A stretch of DNA of 64,000 bases, taken from assembly GCF_040686855.1 (NCBI RefSeq), contig NZ_JBFBOG010000001.1:868001-932000 (forward strand). The letters are read 5' to 3'. Both the position numbers and the translations under genes were made by a program. Positions 36,576 through 45,810 of the stretch are shown here, one piece after another. Under the pieces are notes generated by a model. The model saw nothing but the letters and a program-made list of their open reading frames with translations, had not been told where the DNA came from and searched no databases. The DNA comes from Leifsonia sp040686855 (GTDB lineage Bacteria > Actinomycetota > Actinomycetes > Actinomycetales > Microbacteriaceae). Each line of letters opens with the position of its first letter. Position 1 is the stretch's first letter.

Positions 36576-37288
36576 CCGCCGACCCGGCCGCCACCACCGC
36601 GTCCCCCACGCCTCCGCTGGCGTGGGACGCACGCCGCAACCTGGCCGCGCTCGGGATCGCGGTCGTGCCGACGGCCGTCGCGTTCGGCGTCTACCACGCG
36701 GTGCGACCCTTCGGCTTCACCTGGGGATCGGTCGTGGTCACCTCGTTCGCGTTCTGGATCTTCTACTCGCTCGCGTACCTCGTGCTGACCCACGTCACGT
36801 TCCGGCACGCGACGGCCGGGGAGCTCCGGGACTGGCTCCGGGCGACGACGCCGACACGGCGGGCGCAGCGGATCGAGGCGTCGCTCGGCGGCGGCGGGCC
36901 GACCGCCAACGCGCACTGGTCGGTGCTGGCGATGATCGCCGTCGCCGCCGTCTGGCTGACGCCGGGCCTACTCGACAGCGTCGTGGCGAACGTGCTCGCC
37001 TTCCTCGTCGTCGGCTGCTCGTGGATCGTGACCGTCTACTCCTACGCCGTGCACTACGCACGGCTGAACGCGACCGCGGAGAGCCTGGGCTTCCCGGGGA
37101 CCGCGCCCCCGGTCTTCCTGGACTACTTCTACCTGTCCGCCCAGGTCGCCACGACGTTCTCGTCGTCGGATGTGACCATCCTCACGACGGTCGGGCGGAG
37201 CGTGGTCACCGGGCAGACGATCATCGCGTTCGTGTTCAGCACGTTCGTGATCGCGATGCTGCTGTCGGTGATCTTCCTCAGCAGCTGA
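36572..37288 (+). CDS. DUF1345-like membrane protein
   Basis: 238 aa with about five membrane helices (near residues 30-48, 55-75, 115-135, 137-160 and 210-235). Segments YSYAVHYARLNA and LDYFYLSAQVATTFSSSDV match DUF1345-type proteins of unknown function; the second resembles a pore-lining stretch. The GTG start overlaps the previous stop as GTGA, so it is translationally coupled to the AHSA1-like gene. It is convergent with the pair beginning at 37367. Confidence 0.75.
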   Translation: MTADPAATTASPTPPLAWDARRNLAALGIAVVPTAVAFGVYHAVRPFGFTWGSVVVTSFAFWIFYSLAYLVLTHVTFRHATAGELRDWLRATTPTRRAQRIEASLGGGGPTANAHWSVLAMIAVAAVWLTPGLLDSVVANVLAFLVVGCSWIVTVYSYAVHYARLNATAESLGFPGTAPPVFLDYFYLSAQVATTFSSSDVTILTTVGRSVVTGQTIIAFVFSTFVIAMLLSVIFLSS

Positions 37289-37366
37289 CCGACCTCATGG
37301 CGTGCGGCGGGCTCCTGCGTCTGCCAGGGGGCTGTGGTGCGCCAGCAAATCGCGGCAGACGACTGT

Positions 37367-37753
37367 CTAGTCCTGGCTTCTTGGGGATGGCCTTCCGGAC
37401 CGGGGCCCCCTGTCTGGAACCCAGGTCCCGGCCAAGAGAACCAGCATTGTGACTACGGACATCGCCCAGGTCAGCACACCGTTGCCGGGGGCGAACACGA
37501 CCATAATTAGCGTGGGGAGCAAGACGACCGCCACGGTGGCAAGATATACGCAGCCGGCGGCGGTCAGCGGTGGCGGGAAGACGGGGCCCCTGACGCGACT
37601 CCACACTCGATCAAAGGTCGCGCACAGAAGCGCTCCCACCGTCAGCGCCACCCCTCGCCACAGGGACGGGAAGAGCAAGGCACCGAGCATTGTGGCTCCC
37701 ACGATGAGAGCCATGGTGGCGAAGTACGCCAGGCGTCGGGGCCGCGCTGCCAT
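37367..37753 (-). CDS. Small four-helix membrane protein, candidate immunity partner
   Basis: 128 aa with four hydrophobic segments (about residues 8-28, 34-47, 65-85 and 92-110), short loops, and a Pro/Arg-rich end. No family recognised. The ATG shares one base with the stop of the secreted protein gene upstream (TGATG), a strong sign of coupled translation. Size, topology and coupling fit an immunity or self-protection protein for the secreted partner, but this is inference. Its GC content is a little below that of neighbours. Confidence 0.65.
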   Translation of the reverse strand: MAARPRRLAYFATMALIVGATMLGALLFPSLWRGVALTVGALLCATFDRVWSRVRGPVFPPPLTAAGCVYLATVAVVLLPTLIMVVFAPGNGVLTWAMSVVTMLVLLAGTWVPDRGPRSGRPSPRSQD

Positions 37754-38733
37754 CAGAACCCTTTGCAACTTTGCGAGATACCCGCCGCAGCGATCGCACC
37801 AGTCACGAACCAGGCGAGACCGCCAGTGGGTGGGCTGAACACCAGGCCGGCGCCGACCGAGCCCAGGGTGAGGATACATCCGCTCTTCCAGGTGACCTTG
37901 ACGTTGGCACCACCGCGGTAGACGAGGCTGAGCGACTGAACCATGCGGCCATTGATGTACTTCTGAAGGTAGCTCCCCTTGCAGTTCGTCATGTTCTCGT
38001 TCGGCTTCATGAAATAGCTGCTGCCGTTCGGGTTCACGCAGTTGTACGAGTACACCCCAGTCGTCGTCGGATCGGCCACCACGGGGAACGCGTTGTGCTC
38101 CGTGAAGTCGACAACCTGCGTGAGCGTGTTGCCACGCACCTCGTAGTGTGTCGGCAGGGCGTCGCCGTTGGCATCCTTCGCCCACGCTTCCCCGAACACC
38201 CGAAGCGGCGACCCGTCTGCTTCAACAATCGCAACCGTGCCGTTCGCGTCCTGGGTGAGTGATGCCCCATCGGGCACGTCAATCGGGTAGTCGTAGCGCT
38301 TTGGAGCGCTCGCGTTGTCGATCACCGTGTTGATCTGCACGGCACCATCCGCCTTGATGAGCGGGACGGTGGTCGAACCGTTCTTGTTGTCGAATGCCAC
38401 CACGCCAGGCAGCTGCGAATCCGTCGCGTCGGACGCCTGCTGAGCAAACGGCAACCCGATCTGAACCGAGTCACCGAGCGAGAGGCCGTCGGCAGGGTCA
38501 ACAGGCACTTCCACCCTGCCGCCCTCGACGGTGGCCGCGGCGGCGGTGTCGCTATCGCGACTCACCGCCGCAAGACCGGAAAGCGACTCCGGCACTACGC
38601 CTTGGATCGCGGCCACCGCGTCCGCTGCGTTGACTTCCTCCGCGTCCAGCGCGGCGAAACCGGTCAGGCTTGTGCCGATGACGCAGATACCTGCGAGCGT
38701 TGCGGCTGGCACCACGATGCGAGACTTCTTCAC
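37753..38733 (-). CDS. Secreted protein with Cys-bearing hydrophobic C-terminus
   Basis: 326 aa from a GTG with AGGGAG before it. An N-terminal signal-like helix (about 3-29) is followed by a soluble Asp/Val-rich domain (about 30-235) that ends in FPVVADP, a segment seen in a group of secreted actinobacterial proteins that vary after it. The C-terminal 90 residues hold four Cys and a Gly-rich hydrophobic stretch (LTLGSVGAGLVF, GAIAAAGIS). This suggests export and possibly membrane insertion. The downstream small membrane protein overlaps its stop. DNA in this region is poorer in GC than on both sides. Function unknown. Confidence 0.65.
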   Translation of the reverse strand: MKKSRIVVPAATLAGICVIGTSLTGFAALDAEEVNAADAVAAIQGVVPESLSGLAAVSRDSDTAAAATVEGGRVEVPVDPADGLSLGDSVQIGLPFAQQASDATDSQLPGVVAFDNKNGSTTVPLIKADGAVQINTVIDNASAPKRYDYPIDVPDGASLTQDANGTVAIVEADGSPLRVFGEAWAKDANGDALPTHYEVRGNTLTQVVDFTEHNAFPVVADPTTTGVYSYNCVNPNGSSYFMKPNENMTNCKGSYLQKYINGRMVQSLSLVYRGGANVKVTWKSGCILTLGSVGAGLVFSPPTGGLAWFVTGAIAAAGISQSCKGF

Positions 38734-39068
38734 TGAGGTCTCCCTTTCGTTCCCCAAGAGAAACGAAGTGGACACTGCCCGTCACCCGGCGATGCCGGAA
38801 CGGTCGTCAGTCCACTACCGGGCGAGCAGAATTACCCTCCACTGATGAGGACGAAGGAGCCATGCGGCCATGACGTCGCGCTGAACCCTATGCATGCAAA
38901 TGCGCGCGGCCCGGCTGGGGCCAGGGAGTCCGGATCGCGGCGTTCGCCGCTGGGGCTTCATCCACCCGGCAGTGGCCCTGGGCATTGCGCTCTCCGCGCT
39001 TCACAACTGCGTGTCTCACGGCTCACGCGAAGAACTGAACCGTCCCCGAAGCGGCCGACTGAGGCCCG
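38734..39068. other. Intergenic region before the secreted-protein pair
   Basis: 335 bases without a convincing gene. It carries the presumed minus-strand promoter of the 37367-38733 pair; no clear -35/-10 was picked out. At the far end an 8-base hairpin, GAGGCCCG (39061-39068) with CGGGCCTC (39082-39089), spans the stop of the monooxygenase gene and may act as a terminator, though no T run follows. An ATGCATGCAAATGCG run near 38889 is the most AT-containing part. Confidence 0.5.
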
Positions 39069-40430
39069 TCACGCCGTCCGGCGGGCCTCCTGCGTCCGCC
39101 CGACCGATGCGAGTCCCAGGTTCTCGCGCAGGGTGTCCCTCGCGTACTCGGTCGGGTAGATGCCCCGCTCCTGGAGCAGCGGCACCAGCGTGTCCACGAT
39201 GTCGTCGAGGCCCGAGGGGATCAGCCACGGCGTGATGTTGAAGCCGTCCACCACGTGCGCGTCGGCGTACCGCTGGAGGGTGGCGGCGACGCTCGACGGG
39301 CTGCCGACGAAGCCGCAGCCCGAGTTCAGGCGGATGACCAGCTCCCGGATGCTCAGGCTCTCCGCCGCCGCGCGCTCGCGCCAGGCGTCGGCGGTGGCCT
39401 TCGCCTGGGCCGCGCGGAAGCCGGCGCCGCGGGTCTCGCCGGAGACCTCCTGCACCGGGTCGATCTCCGGCAGCGGGCCGTCGGGATCGTAGGCGGAGAG
39501 GTCGGTGCCCCAGATGTTCTCCAGGAACGCGATCGCGGTCTGCGGGGTGACCTGCTTGCGGCGCACCCAGCGCGCCTTCTCCTCGGCCTCGGCGTCGGTG
39601 TCGGCGAGGATGAACTCCTGGCCGGGGAAGATCTTCACGTCCCCTGCCGGGCGTCCCGCCTTGAGCGTGCGCTGACGGATGTCGTCGGCAAAGGCCTTCG
39701 CGTCGTCGAAGGCGCTGTGCGCGGAGAAGATCACGTCGGCCTGGCGCGCGGCGAAGTCGCGGCCCTCGGCCGAGTCGCCGGCCTGGAAGATGACGGGGCG
39801 GCCCTGCGGGCTCTGCGGGAGGCGGCTGCGGCCGGTCGCGCGGTAGTGGCCGGTGTCGACCTCGACGAGCTCCGACGGGGTGTCGGCGGTCCAGGCGTCG
39901 GCGGCGGCGGACGCCGCGATCTCCGCGTCCCATGTGTCCCAGAGCTTTTTCGTGGCCACCACGACGGCCTCGGCGTGCCGGTAGCGGTCGGCGTGGTCGA
40001 GGTAGCCGCCGCGGCGGAAGTTCTCGCCGGTCCACGCGTTGTCGGTCGTCACCACGTTCCACGCCGCACGGCCGCCGGAGAGCAGGTCCAGGCTCGCGAG
40101 GCGGTGCGCGAGGTCGAGCGGGTCGTTGTACGTGGTGTTCTGCGTCGCGACGAGGCCGATGCGCTCGGTCACGGCGGCGAGCGCGGCGAGCTGCGTCTGC
40201 GCGTCGGGGCGGCCCGCCACATCCAGCTGGTGCAGCGCGCCGAGGTGTTCGCGCAGGCGCAGGCCCTCGCCGAGGAAGAACGCCGAGAACAGGCCGCGCT
40301 CGGCGGTCTGCGCGACGCGGCGGAACGACTCGAAGTCGGTCTGCGAACCGCTCTCGGGCTCGGTCCAGACGGTCGAGAAGTTGACGCCCTGGAAGAAGAC
40401 GCCGAAGCGGAGGACGGTCGGGCCGGTCAT
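39069..40430 (-). CDS. LLM-class flavin monooxygenase 1 (NtaA/SnaA/DszA type)
   Basis: 453 aa flavin-dependent monooxygenase of the NtaA/SnaA/DszA branch of the luciferase superfamily; it uses FMNH2 supplied by a reductase. WNVVTTDNAWTGENFRR and the start VLRFGVFFQGV are typical of the branch. The ATG at 40430 overlaps the second LLM gene by four bases (ATGA). In Bacillus the related enzymes CmoJ and YxeK oxidise N-acetylated S-substituted cysteines, and the neighbouring GNAT and ABC importer fit that. No flavin reductase gene is in the window. Confidence 0.92.
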   Translation of the reverse strand: MTGPTVLRFGVFFQGVNFSTVWTEPESGSQTDFESFRRVAQTAERGLFSAFFLGEGLRLREHLGALHQLDVAGRPDAQTQLAALAAVTERIGLVATQNTTYNDPLDLAHRLASLDLLSGGRAAWNVVTTDNAWTGENFRRGGYLDHADRYRHAEAVVVATKKLWDTWDAEIAASAAADAWTADTPSELVEVDTGHYRATGRSRLPQSPQGRPVIFQAGDSAEGRDFAARQADVIFSAHSAFDDAKAFADDIRQRTLKAGRPAGDVKIFPGQEFILADTDAEAEEKARWVRRKQVTPQTAIAFLENIWGTDLSAYDPDGPLPEIDPVQEVSGETRGAGFRAAQAKATADAWRERAAAESLSIRELVIRLNSGCGFVGSPSSVAATLQRYADAHVVDGFNITPWLIPSGLDDIVDTLVPLLQERGIYPTEYARDTLRENLGLASVGRTQEARRTA

Positions 40431-41497
40431 GCGGACTCCTGGTAGCGGTTGACGGCGGCGGGGAGGCCGAGCGCGTCGCGCAGCGTCCCTCCGGGGCGGG
40501 ATGCGGCGAGCGCGGTCGTCTCGCGCAGCAGGGGAAGGACGGCGAAGGCCAGCTCGGGCAGGTCGACGTCGAGCACGGCCGGGTGGAGACGGACGCCGTC
40601 GGTCACGGCGGCGAGCTCGGCGAGGAGTGCGGCGAACGGCTCGCCCGCACCGGCGTAGCGGGCGTGGGACCCGGCCCACGGGGTGTGCGCGTCGAGGGCG
40701 GCCACGCGGTCGGCGGCGGGGACGCCCGCGGCGTCGAGCGCCACTTCGAGGTCGACCACTGCGAGCAGCCCCAGCCCGCGCAGGCGGGAGGCCTCGTCCG
40801 CGGCACGCGCCACGAGGTCGTCGCCGGCGACGTCGAAGAACGCCACGTCGAGCTCGGCGTCGCCGGCGAGCGCCGCCGGCCCGAACACCGGCAGCGCGCC
40901 CTGCGGCGGCCGCGGCACGATCGAGGGGCCGACCACGGAGTAGTCGTCGCCCTCGAAGCGGATGTGGTGCACCCGGTCGCGATCGAGGTAGCGACCCGTC
41001 GGCACGTCGCGGATGACCGCGTCGGTCTCCCACGAATCCCAGAGGCGGCGTGCCACCTCGACGGCGTCGGCCGGGCGGGCCGGCTGACCGACGCGTCCGT
41101 AGAGGGACGCGGTGCCCGCGTCGTCGTCCGCGCCCACGACCCAGCCGGCTCGGCCGCGCGCGGCGTAGTCGAGCGAGGCGAGCTGGGTCGCGACGTGGAA
41201 CGGCTCGGTGTAGACGGTCCCGGCCTCGGCCACCAGGCCGATGCTGCCGGTGAGCGGCGCGGCGAAGGCGGCGCGCTGGATGGCGTCGAGCCGCGCGCGG
41301 ATCCCGCCCGGCTCGGCCGGCGGCACGGCGGCGTCGGCGAAGGTGGCGAAGACGAACCCGGCGCGCTCGGCGGCCTGTGCACGCTCGGCGTGGAGGCGGC
41401 CGGTGAGCAGGGCGGACGGCGCGTGCGTCGCGGCACGCCACGCGGCGGGATGCGCGCCGTCGCCGTCGAGCTCGATTCCGAGGATGAAGCCGGTCAT
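40427..41497 (-). CDS. LLM-class flavin monooxygenase 2 (divergent)
   Basis: 356 aa luciferase-like protein. It starts FILGIELDGDG and keeps LDYAARGRAGWVVG in the pattern of the superfamily, but is shorter than monooxygenase 1 and lacks much of its insertion. It overlaps the gene on each side by four bases. Two LLM proteins side by side occur in the Bacillus ytmI operon (CmoO and CmoJ); whether they form a complex here is not known. Confidence 0.85.
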   Translation of the reverse strand: MTGFILGIELDGDGAHPAAWRAATHAPSALLTGRLHAERAQAAERAGFVFATFADAAVPPAEPGGIRARLDAIQRAAFAAPLTGSIGLVAEAGTVYTEPFHVATQLASLDYAARGRAGWVVGADDDAGTASLYGRVGQPARPADAVEVARRLWDSWETDAVIRDVPTGRYLDRDRVHHIRFEGDDYSVVGPSIVPRPPQGALPVFGPAALAGDAELDVAFFDVAGDDLVARAADEASRLRGLGLLAVVDLEVALDAAGVPAADRVAALDAHTPWAGSHARYAGAGEPFAALLAELAAVTDGVRLHPAVLDVDLPELAFAVLPLLRETTALAASRPGGTLRDALGLPAAVNRYQESA

Positions 41498-42315
41498 CGT
41501 GCGGTCCTCTCGTGCGGCAGGCGCTCCCCGGCCTCCACCGGAAAGGGCAGCCGGTTGCCGGCGGGCGGCAGCGGGCAGGTGGCGAACTCGGTGTAGGCGC
41601 ACGGCAGGTTGACCGCGCGGGTGAAGTCCAGGATGACCCGACCCTCGGCATCGGGCGCTCCGACCGACAGCGACCGATTCGCGGGGTAGGTGGTCACGCC
41701 GCTCGTCGCATCCGTGAAGAGCACGAGCAGCGATCCCGGCGCGTAGCCGTTGAAGGCGATCAGCCGGTGCACGTCGCCCTCGTGACGGAACTCGACCTCG
41801 CCGGGAGCGGCGTAGACGTGCTGCAGACCCTCCGCGACCGAGCCGACGGTCACCTCGACGGGAGCGTCGTAGGGGACGAAGCGTCCCTCGATCACCCAGC
41901 TCTCGGCGGGCGCGTAGGCCGGGGTGCCGCGGTAACCGGCACGGGTGGGATGCCCGGGGTGCCGTGGCCGCAGCAGATCGTGCCCGCCGCGCTTGGCGAT
42001 CTCGATGACGGTGTCCCCGAACGCGGCGGTGCGGCCGCCGCGTTCGGGGATCGGGCCGAAGACGATACGGCCGGTGACCTCCGCGCCGTCCACCAGCAGC
42101 GTCTCGCCCTCGTCGAGCAGGACGACGACGCCCTCCTCGCCGGTGGACCAGCGGCCGGGCAGCCCGCCGAAGCGCGTGGGCTCGGCGGTCAGCCAGTGCT
42201 GGGCCGTGATGGCGAGGAAGCCGTGCGCGGAGGCGCGGTCGGCCTCGTGCGCGTCGTGCCAGGTCTGCCACTCGGCCGCGAAGGCGGGCGCTGTCGTGTC
42301 GGATGCGATGGTCAT
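41494..42315 (-). CDS. DUF1684 protein
   Basis: 273 aa soluble protein of the DUF1684 family. Characteristic segments are FLAITAQHWL, FGPIPERGGRTAAFGDTV, RFVPYDAPVEV, FRHEGDVHRLIAF, DFTRAVNLPCAYTEFATCPLPPAGNRL. The family's activity is not established. It sits inside the importer-monooxygenase operon, overlapping monooxygenase 2 by four bases and 24 bases after the binding protein gene, so it probably works in the same pathway. Confidence 0.88.
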   Translation of the reverse strand: MTIASDTTAPAFAAEWQTWHDAHEADRASAHGFLAITAQHWLTAEPTRFGGLPGRWSTGEEGVVVLLDEGETLLVDGAEVTGRIVFGPIPERGGRTAAFGDTVIEIAKRGGHDLLRPRHPGHPTRAGYRGTPAYAPAESWVIEGRFVPYDAPVEVTVGSVAEGLQHVYAAPGEVEFRHEGDVHRLIAFNGYAPGSLLVLFTDATSGVTTYPANRSLSVGAPDAEGRVILDFTRAVNLPCAYTEFATCPLPPAGNRLPFPVEAGERLPHERTAR

Positions 42316-42339
42316 GGTCTCAGCCGTTCGTCTCGTCGG

Positions 42340-43359
42340 TCACTGGTTGTCGAGCGGGAGCCCGGGCGGGTTGATCTCCGACTTCGGCAGACCCTCGTTG
42401 GTGAGGTTGTAGGCCTTCAGCCACTTGGCGTACTGGCCGCCTTCGATGAGGTGGTTGATGGCGTCGGCGATCGGCTTGTCGAGGCCGCTGTCCTTCTTGA
42501 CGGTGGCGGCGATGAGGCCCTGCAGGGTCTCACCGGCTCCCGAGAAGGTTCCGGCGGTGCGGGTCGGGTTGGCCGACGACGCGCTCTGCGTGTTCTGGTA
42601 CGCGGCGGTCGGGTTCGGGCCGAAGTAGGCCTCGATCTTGCCCGAGTTGAGGGCGAGCCAGACGGAGTTGGCGTCCGGGTAGTACTTGAGGTCGAGCGTC
42701 TTGCCGGCGGCCTCGAGCTTCGACTTCCACTCGAGCAGGATCTTCTCCTGGTTGGTTCCGGCGCTCACGGCGACGGTCTTGCCCGCGAGGTTCTTGTAGT
42801 CGCCGTCGAACTCCCACGTGTCCTTCTTGAGGACGGTGAAGGCCAGCTCGTCCTTGCGGTACGAGGCGAAGTCGTACTTCTCCTTGCGCTGCTCGGTGTC
42901 GGTGATGTTCGAGAAGCCGACGTCGGTCGCGCCGGTGTCGATCCCGACGAACAGGTTGTCCCAGGTCGCGTTCTTGACCTCGGGCTTGAGGCCCAGCACG
43001 GCGGCGACGAGGCGGCCGAGGTCGGGCTCGGACCCGGTCAGCGTCTTCTGGTCGTCGCCGGTGAACGCGAGGGGCGGGAAGCCGGCGGGCAGGGCGCCCA
43101 CGCCGATGACGAGCTTGCCGCTCTTCTTCACGGCGTCCGGAACCTCGGCGGCGATGGAGTCGACCTTGTCGACGGTGATGGCGGTCTCTGTGCCGGCGCC
43201 GTTGGTGTGCGCGGCGATGGTGACGCTTCCGGCCTTGGCTGCGCCGTCTTCGGCTGACGCCTGCCCCGAGCAGGCCGCGAGAGAGACGACGAGGGCGGCC
43301 GACGCGAGGACCGCGCCCGGGACGCCGAGACGGCGTCGGAGCGAACGAGGGGATGACAT
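42340..43359 (-). CDS. Polar amino acid ABC transporter, substrate-binding lipoprotein
   Basis: 339 aa family-3 extracellular solute-binding protein. A lipobox SLAAC puts the lipid-anchored Cys at 30. The segment KLVIGVGALPAGFPPLAF and the later NLFVGIDTGATDVGFSNI are typical of the cystine and polar amino acid group. ATG start with GGAGAAC before it. It follows the ATPase gene in the operon and gives the importer its specificity, probably for an S-substituted or N-acetyl cysteine; that substrate is inferred. Confidence 0.92.
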   Translation of the reverse strand: MSSPRSLRRRLGVPGAVLASAALVVSLAACSGQASAEDGAAKAGSVTIAAHTNGAGTETAITVDKVDSIAAEVPDAVKKSGKLVIGVGALPAGFPPLAFTGDDQKTLTGSEPDLGRLVAAVLGLKPEVKNATWDNLFVGIDTGATDVGFSNITDTEQRKEKYDFASYRKDELAFTVLKKDTWEFDGDYKNLAGKTVAVSAGTNQEKILLEWKSKLEAAGKTLDLKYYPDANSVWLALNSGKIEAYFGPNPTAAYQNTQSASSANPTRTAGTFSGAGETLQGLIAATVKKDSGLDKPIADAINHLIEGGQYAKWLKAYNLTNEGLPKSEINPPGLPLDNQ

Positions 43360-43412
43360 GCGGGTTCTCCTTGGTGGGTGGGATGGTGCGATTGCGTTCA
43401 GAGACCGTGCCC

Positions 43413-44171
43413 TCAGAGGACGCGGCTCAGGAACTCTCGGGTGCGCTCCTCGCGCGGGTTGTCGAGCACGTCGGCGGGGGTGCCCTGCTCGACGATCCGG
43501 CCGTCGTCGAGGAACACGACGCGGTCGGCGACCTCGCGGGCGAAGCCGATCTCGTGGGTGACGACGACGAGGGTCGCGCCGGAGCCCGCGAGCGAGCGGA
43601 TGACGGCCAGCACCTCGCCGACCAGCTCCGGGTCGAGAGCCGAGGTCGGCTCGTCGAACAACAGCACGTCCGGCCGGAGGGCGAGCGCGCGGGCGATGGC
43701 GACGCGCTGCTGCTGTCCGCCGGAGAGCTGCCGAGGGTAGGCGGCCGCCTTGTCCGAGAGGCCGACCCGGGCGAGCAGCGCCGCGGCCTCCTCCCGAGCG
43801 ACTGCGGCGGGCGTGCCCTGCGCGATCGGGGCCTCCGACACGTTGTCGAGGATGGTGAGGTGCGGGAACAGGTTGAAGTTCTGGAACACGAACCCGATCC
43901 GGGCGCGCTGCCGCAGGATCTCCTTCTCGCTCCGCTCCTTCAGCCGACCGCGCTGCACGCGGACGCCGATCAGCTCGCCGCCGACGACGACATAGCCCTC
44001 GTCCAGCGGCTCCAGGTGGTTGATCGCCCGCAGCAACGTCGACTTGCCGGAGCCGGAGGGGCCCAGGACGACGGTGACCGTCCCCGCCTCGATGGTCAGG
44101 TCCACCCCGCGCAGCACGGGCTTGTCGCCGAACGACTTCGTCGCGTTCGCGATCTCGATCCCGGCGCTCAT
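43413..44171 (-). CDS. Polar amino acid ABC transporter, ATPase
   Basis: 252 aa nucleotide-binding subunit that powers uptake. Walker A is GPSGSGKS, the signature is LSGGQQQRVAIARAL, and Walker B is VLLFDEPTSALDP. The switch His is in VVVTHE. It overlaps the permease gene by four bases and precedes the binding protein gene by 53. Confidence 0.96.
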   Translation of the reverse strand: MSAGIEIANATKSFGDKPVLRGVDLTIEAGTVTVVLGPSGSGKSTLLRAINHLEPLDEGYVVVGGELIGVRVQRGRLKERSEKEILRQRARIGFVFQNFNLFPHLTILDNVSEAPIAQGTPAAVAREEAAALLARVGLSDKAAAYPRQLSGGQQQRVAIARALALRPDVLLFDEPTSALDPELVGEVLAVIRSLAGSGATLVVVTHEIGFAREVADRVVFLDDGRIVEQGTPADVLDNPREERTREFLSRVL

Positions 44172-45148
44172 GCGGCACCGTCCAGGCGGTTGTTCGACCA
44201 GCCGGCGAGGCGGCGGCGGATGCGCTGGAGCGGCGTCGGGGGCAGCGACCGGACGGCGCCGCGGGCGTAGAACCGCTCGACGTAGTACTGGATGACCGAC
44301 ACGACGCTGGTCAGCACGAGGTACCAGATGGTCGCGACGACGAGCAGCGGGATGATGTCCGTCGGGTACGTGCTTCCCAGATTCTGGACGACGCCGAACA
44401 GGTCGAGCAGCGACACGTAGAAGAGGAGCGAGCTGGCCTTCAGCAGCCCGATGATCTGGTTCACGTAGGCGGGGACGATCGAGCGGAGCGCCTGCGGCAG
44501 CACGACGCGGCGGAACTGCCGCCCCCGCGGGATGCCCAGCGCCTTCGCCGCCTCGTGCTGTCCCTGGTCGACCGAGAGGACGCCCGCGCGCACGATCTCG
44601 GAGCTGTACGCGATCTCGCTCAGGCTCAGGCCGATCACGCCGAGCGTGAGCTCGGACAGTACCGACACGGTCTTGACCTCGAACTGAGGACCGAACGGGA
44701 TGCCGATCCCGATGGTGGGATACAGGTTGCCGAGGTTGTAGAGGAAGATCAGCACGAGGATCAGCGGCACCGACCGGAACAGCCAGACGTAGAGCCAGCT
44801 GACCGAGCTCAGGACCGGATTGGCCGAGAGCCGGCCGAGGGCGACGACGATCCCGCCGACGAAGCTGACGACCGCCGAGATCGCGGTCGCGACCAGCGTC
44901 AGCTGCAGACCGGTGAGGATGGCCGGGCTGAACAGCCACTTGCCGACCTTCGCCCACTCCCACGACGGGTTCGTGAACAGCGTCTGCCCGAAGTTGAGCA
45001 GCAGGACGAGCACGAGGGCGGCGGCGATCCACCGGCCGGGGTGGCGGAGCGGGAGGATGGGGCGCTCGGCCAGGCGGCGCAGGTCGAGCCCGTCCGGACC
45101 GGCGGGGGCGGTGACCGCGCTCGCGTCCACGGTCGTCGCGGCGCTCAT
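44168..45148 (-). CDS. Polar amino acid ABC transporter, permease
   Basis: 326 aa permease of the HisMQ type. About five membrane helices lie between residues 40 and 300, with the EAA loop EAAKALGIPRGRQFRRVVLPQAL before the last helices. A longer N-terminal extension than usual is present. Only one permease gene is present, so it should act as a homodimer. It overlaps both neighbours by four bases. Confidence 0.93.
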   Translation of the reverse strand: MSAATTVDASAVTAPAGPDGLDLRRLAERPILPLRHPGRWIAAALVLVLLLNFGQTLFTNPSWEWAKVGKWLFSPAILTGLQLTLVATAISAVVSFVGGIVVALGRLSANPVLSSVSWLYVWLFRSVPLILVLIFLYNLGNLYPTIGIGIPFGPQFEVKTVSVLSELTLGVIGLSLSEIAYSSEIVRAGVLSVDQGQHEAAKALGIPRGRQFRRVVLPQALRSIVPAYVNQIIGLLKASSLLFYVSLLDLFGVVQNLGSTYPTDIIPLLVVATIWYLVLTSVVSVIQYYVERFYARGAVRSLPPTPLQRIRRRLAGWSNNRLDGAA

Positions 45149-45654
45149 CGCTCGACCCCCAGCGTCTTCTCGAACGGGTGGATGCCCACCTGCTCGGGCT
45201 CGAGCGCGGTGTCGTACAGCGGCCGGTATCCCGCGGCCAGGTACAGCGCCTTCGCCTCGGGCTGGCGCGGACCGGTCGTGAGGTACACCTTCGTGTACCC
45301 CTGGCGCACGGCCTCGGACTCCAGCTCGTTCACGATCCGGCGGGCGAGGCCCTGGCGGCGGTGCCGCGAGCTGGTCCAGATGCGCTTCAGCTCGGCGGTG
45401 TGCTCGTCGAGCCGCTTGAACGCGCCTCCCGCGATGGGCTGCCCCGCGCGCAGCAGGAGCACGAACGCGCCGCCCTGGGCCGGTGCGAACAGCTCGGCCG
45501 GGTACCGGCTCAGCTCGGTCGAGGCGCGCTCGCCGAAGAAGTCGCCATAGCGGGTGTCGTACTCATACTCGAGCTCGACCAGCAGCGGCCGGGCCAGTGG
45601 ATCGGTCGCTTCGACATAACGGAACTCGTCGGCGTCGACGTTCGTGACGGTCAC
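45145..45654 (-). CDS. GNAT-family N-acetyltransferase
   Basis: 169 aa acetyl-CoA-dependent acetyltransferase. Motif A reads RHRRQGLARRIV and the last strand ends in ALYLAAGYRPL. It heads the minus-strand operon that continues with the importer and the monooxygenases, overlapping the permease by four bases. In Bacillus the YxeL and SnaA acetyltransferases N-acetylate S-substituted cysteines so that a monooxygenase can act on them; this gene is the equivalent by context. Confidence 0.9.
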   Translation of the reverse strand: MTVTNVDADEFRYVEATDPLARPLLVELEYEYDTRYGDFFGERASTELSRYPAELFAPAQGGAFVLLLRAGQPIAGGAFKRLDEHTAELKRIWTSSRHRRQGLARRIVNELESEAVRQGYTKVYLTTGPRQPEAKALYLAAGYRPLYDTALEPEQVGIHPFEKTLGVER

Positions 45655-45810
45655 CGGATGCCTCCTTCTCGCGGGGTGGGAGCGGATGTTTCGGATGACC
45701 GTAGAGGGCCGGGCGCGCGTCGGGGAAACGATGATTACGGTTTGCGACGGCGGCGAAACACGGCGTCACGGACGCTTGCCCGAGCCGGGCTCGCCATGCA
45801 GGGTGACCCG
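45655..45810. promoter_or_regulatory. Divergent promoter region of the sulfur/amino acid gene set
   Basis: 156 bases between the GNAT-led operon (minus) and the FAD-binding gene (plus). It must hold both promoters. Weak symmetry AAACGATGATTACGGTTT (45728-45745) is the best candidate site for a regulator; no regulator gene is adjacent, so control is probably from elsewhere. Confidence 0.45.

Noticed and set aside
44820..45550. Plus-strand open frames opposite the permease and GNAT
   Set aside because: They are shadows of the minus-strand genes, with no domain and biased composition.
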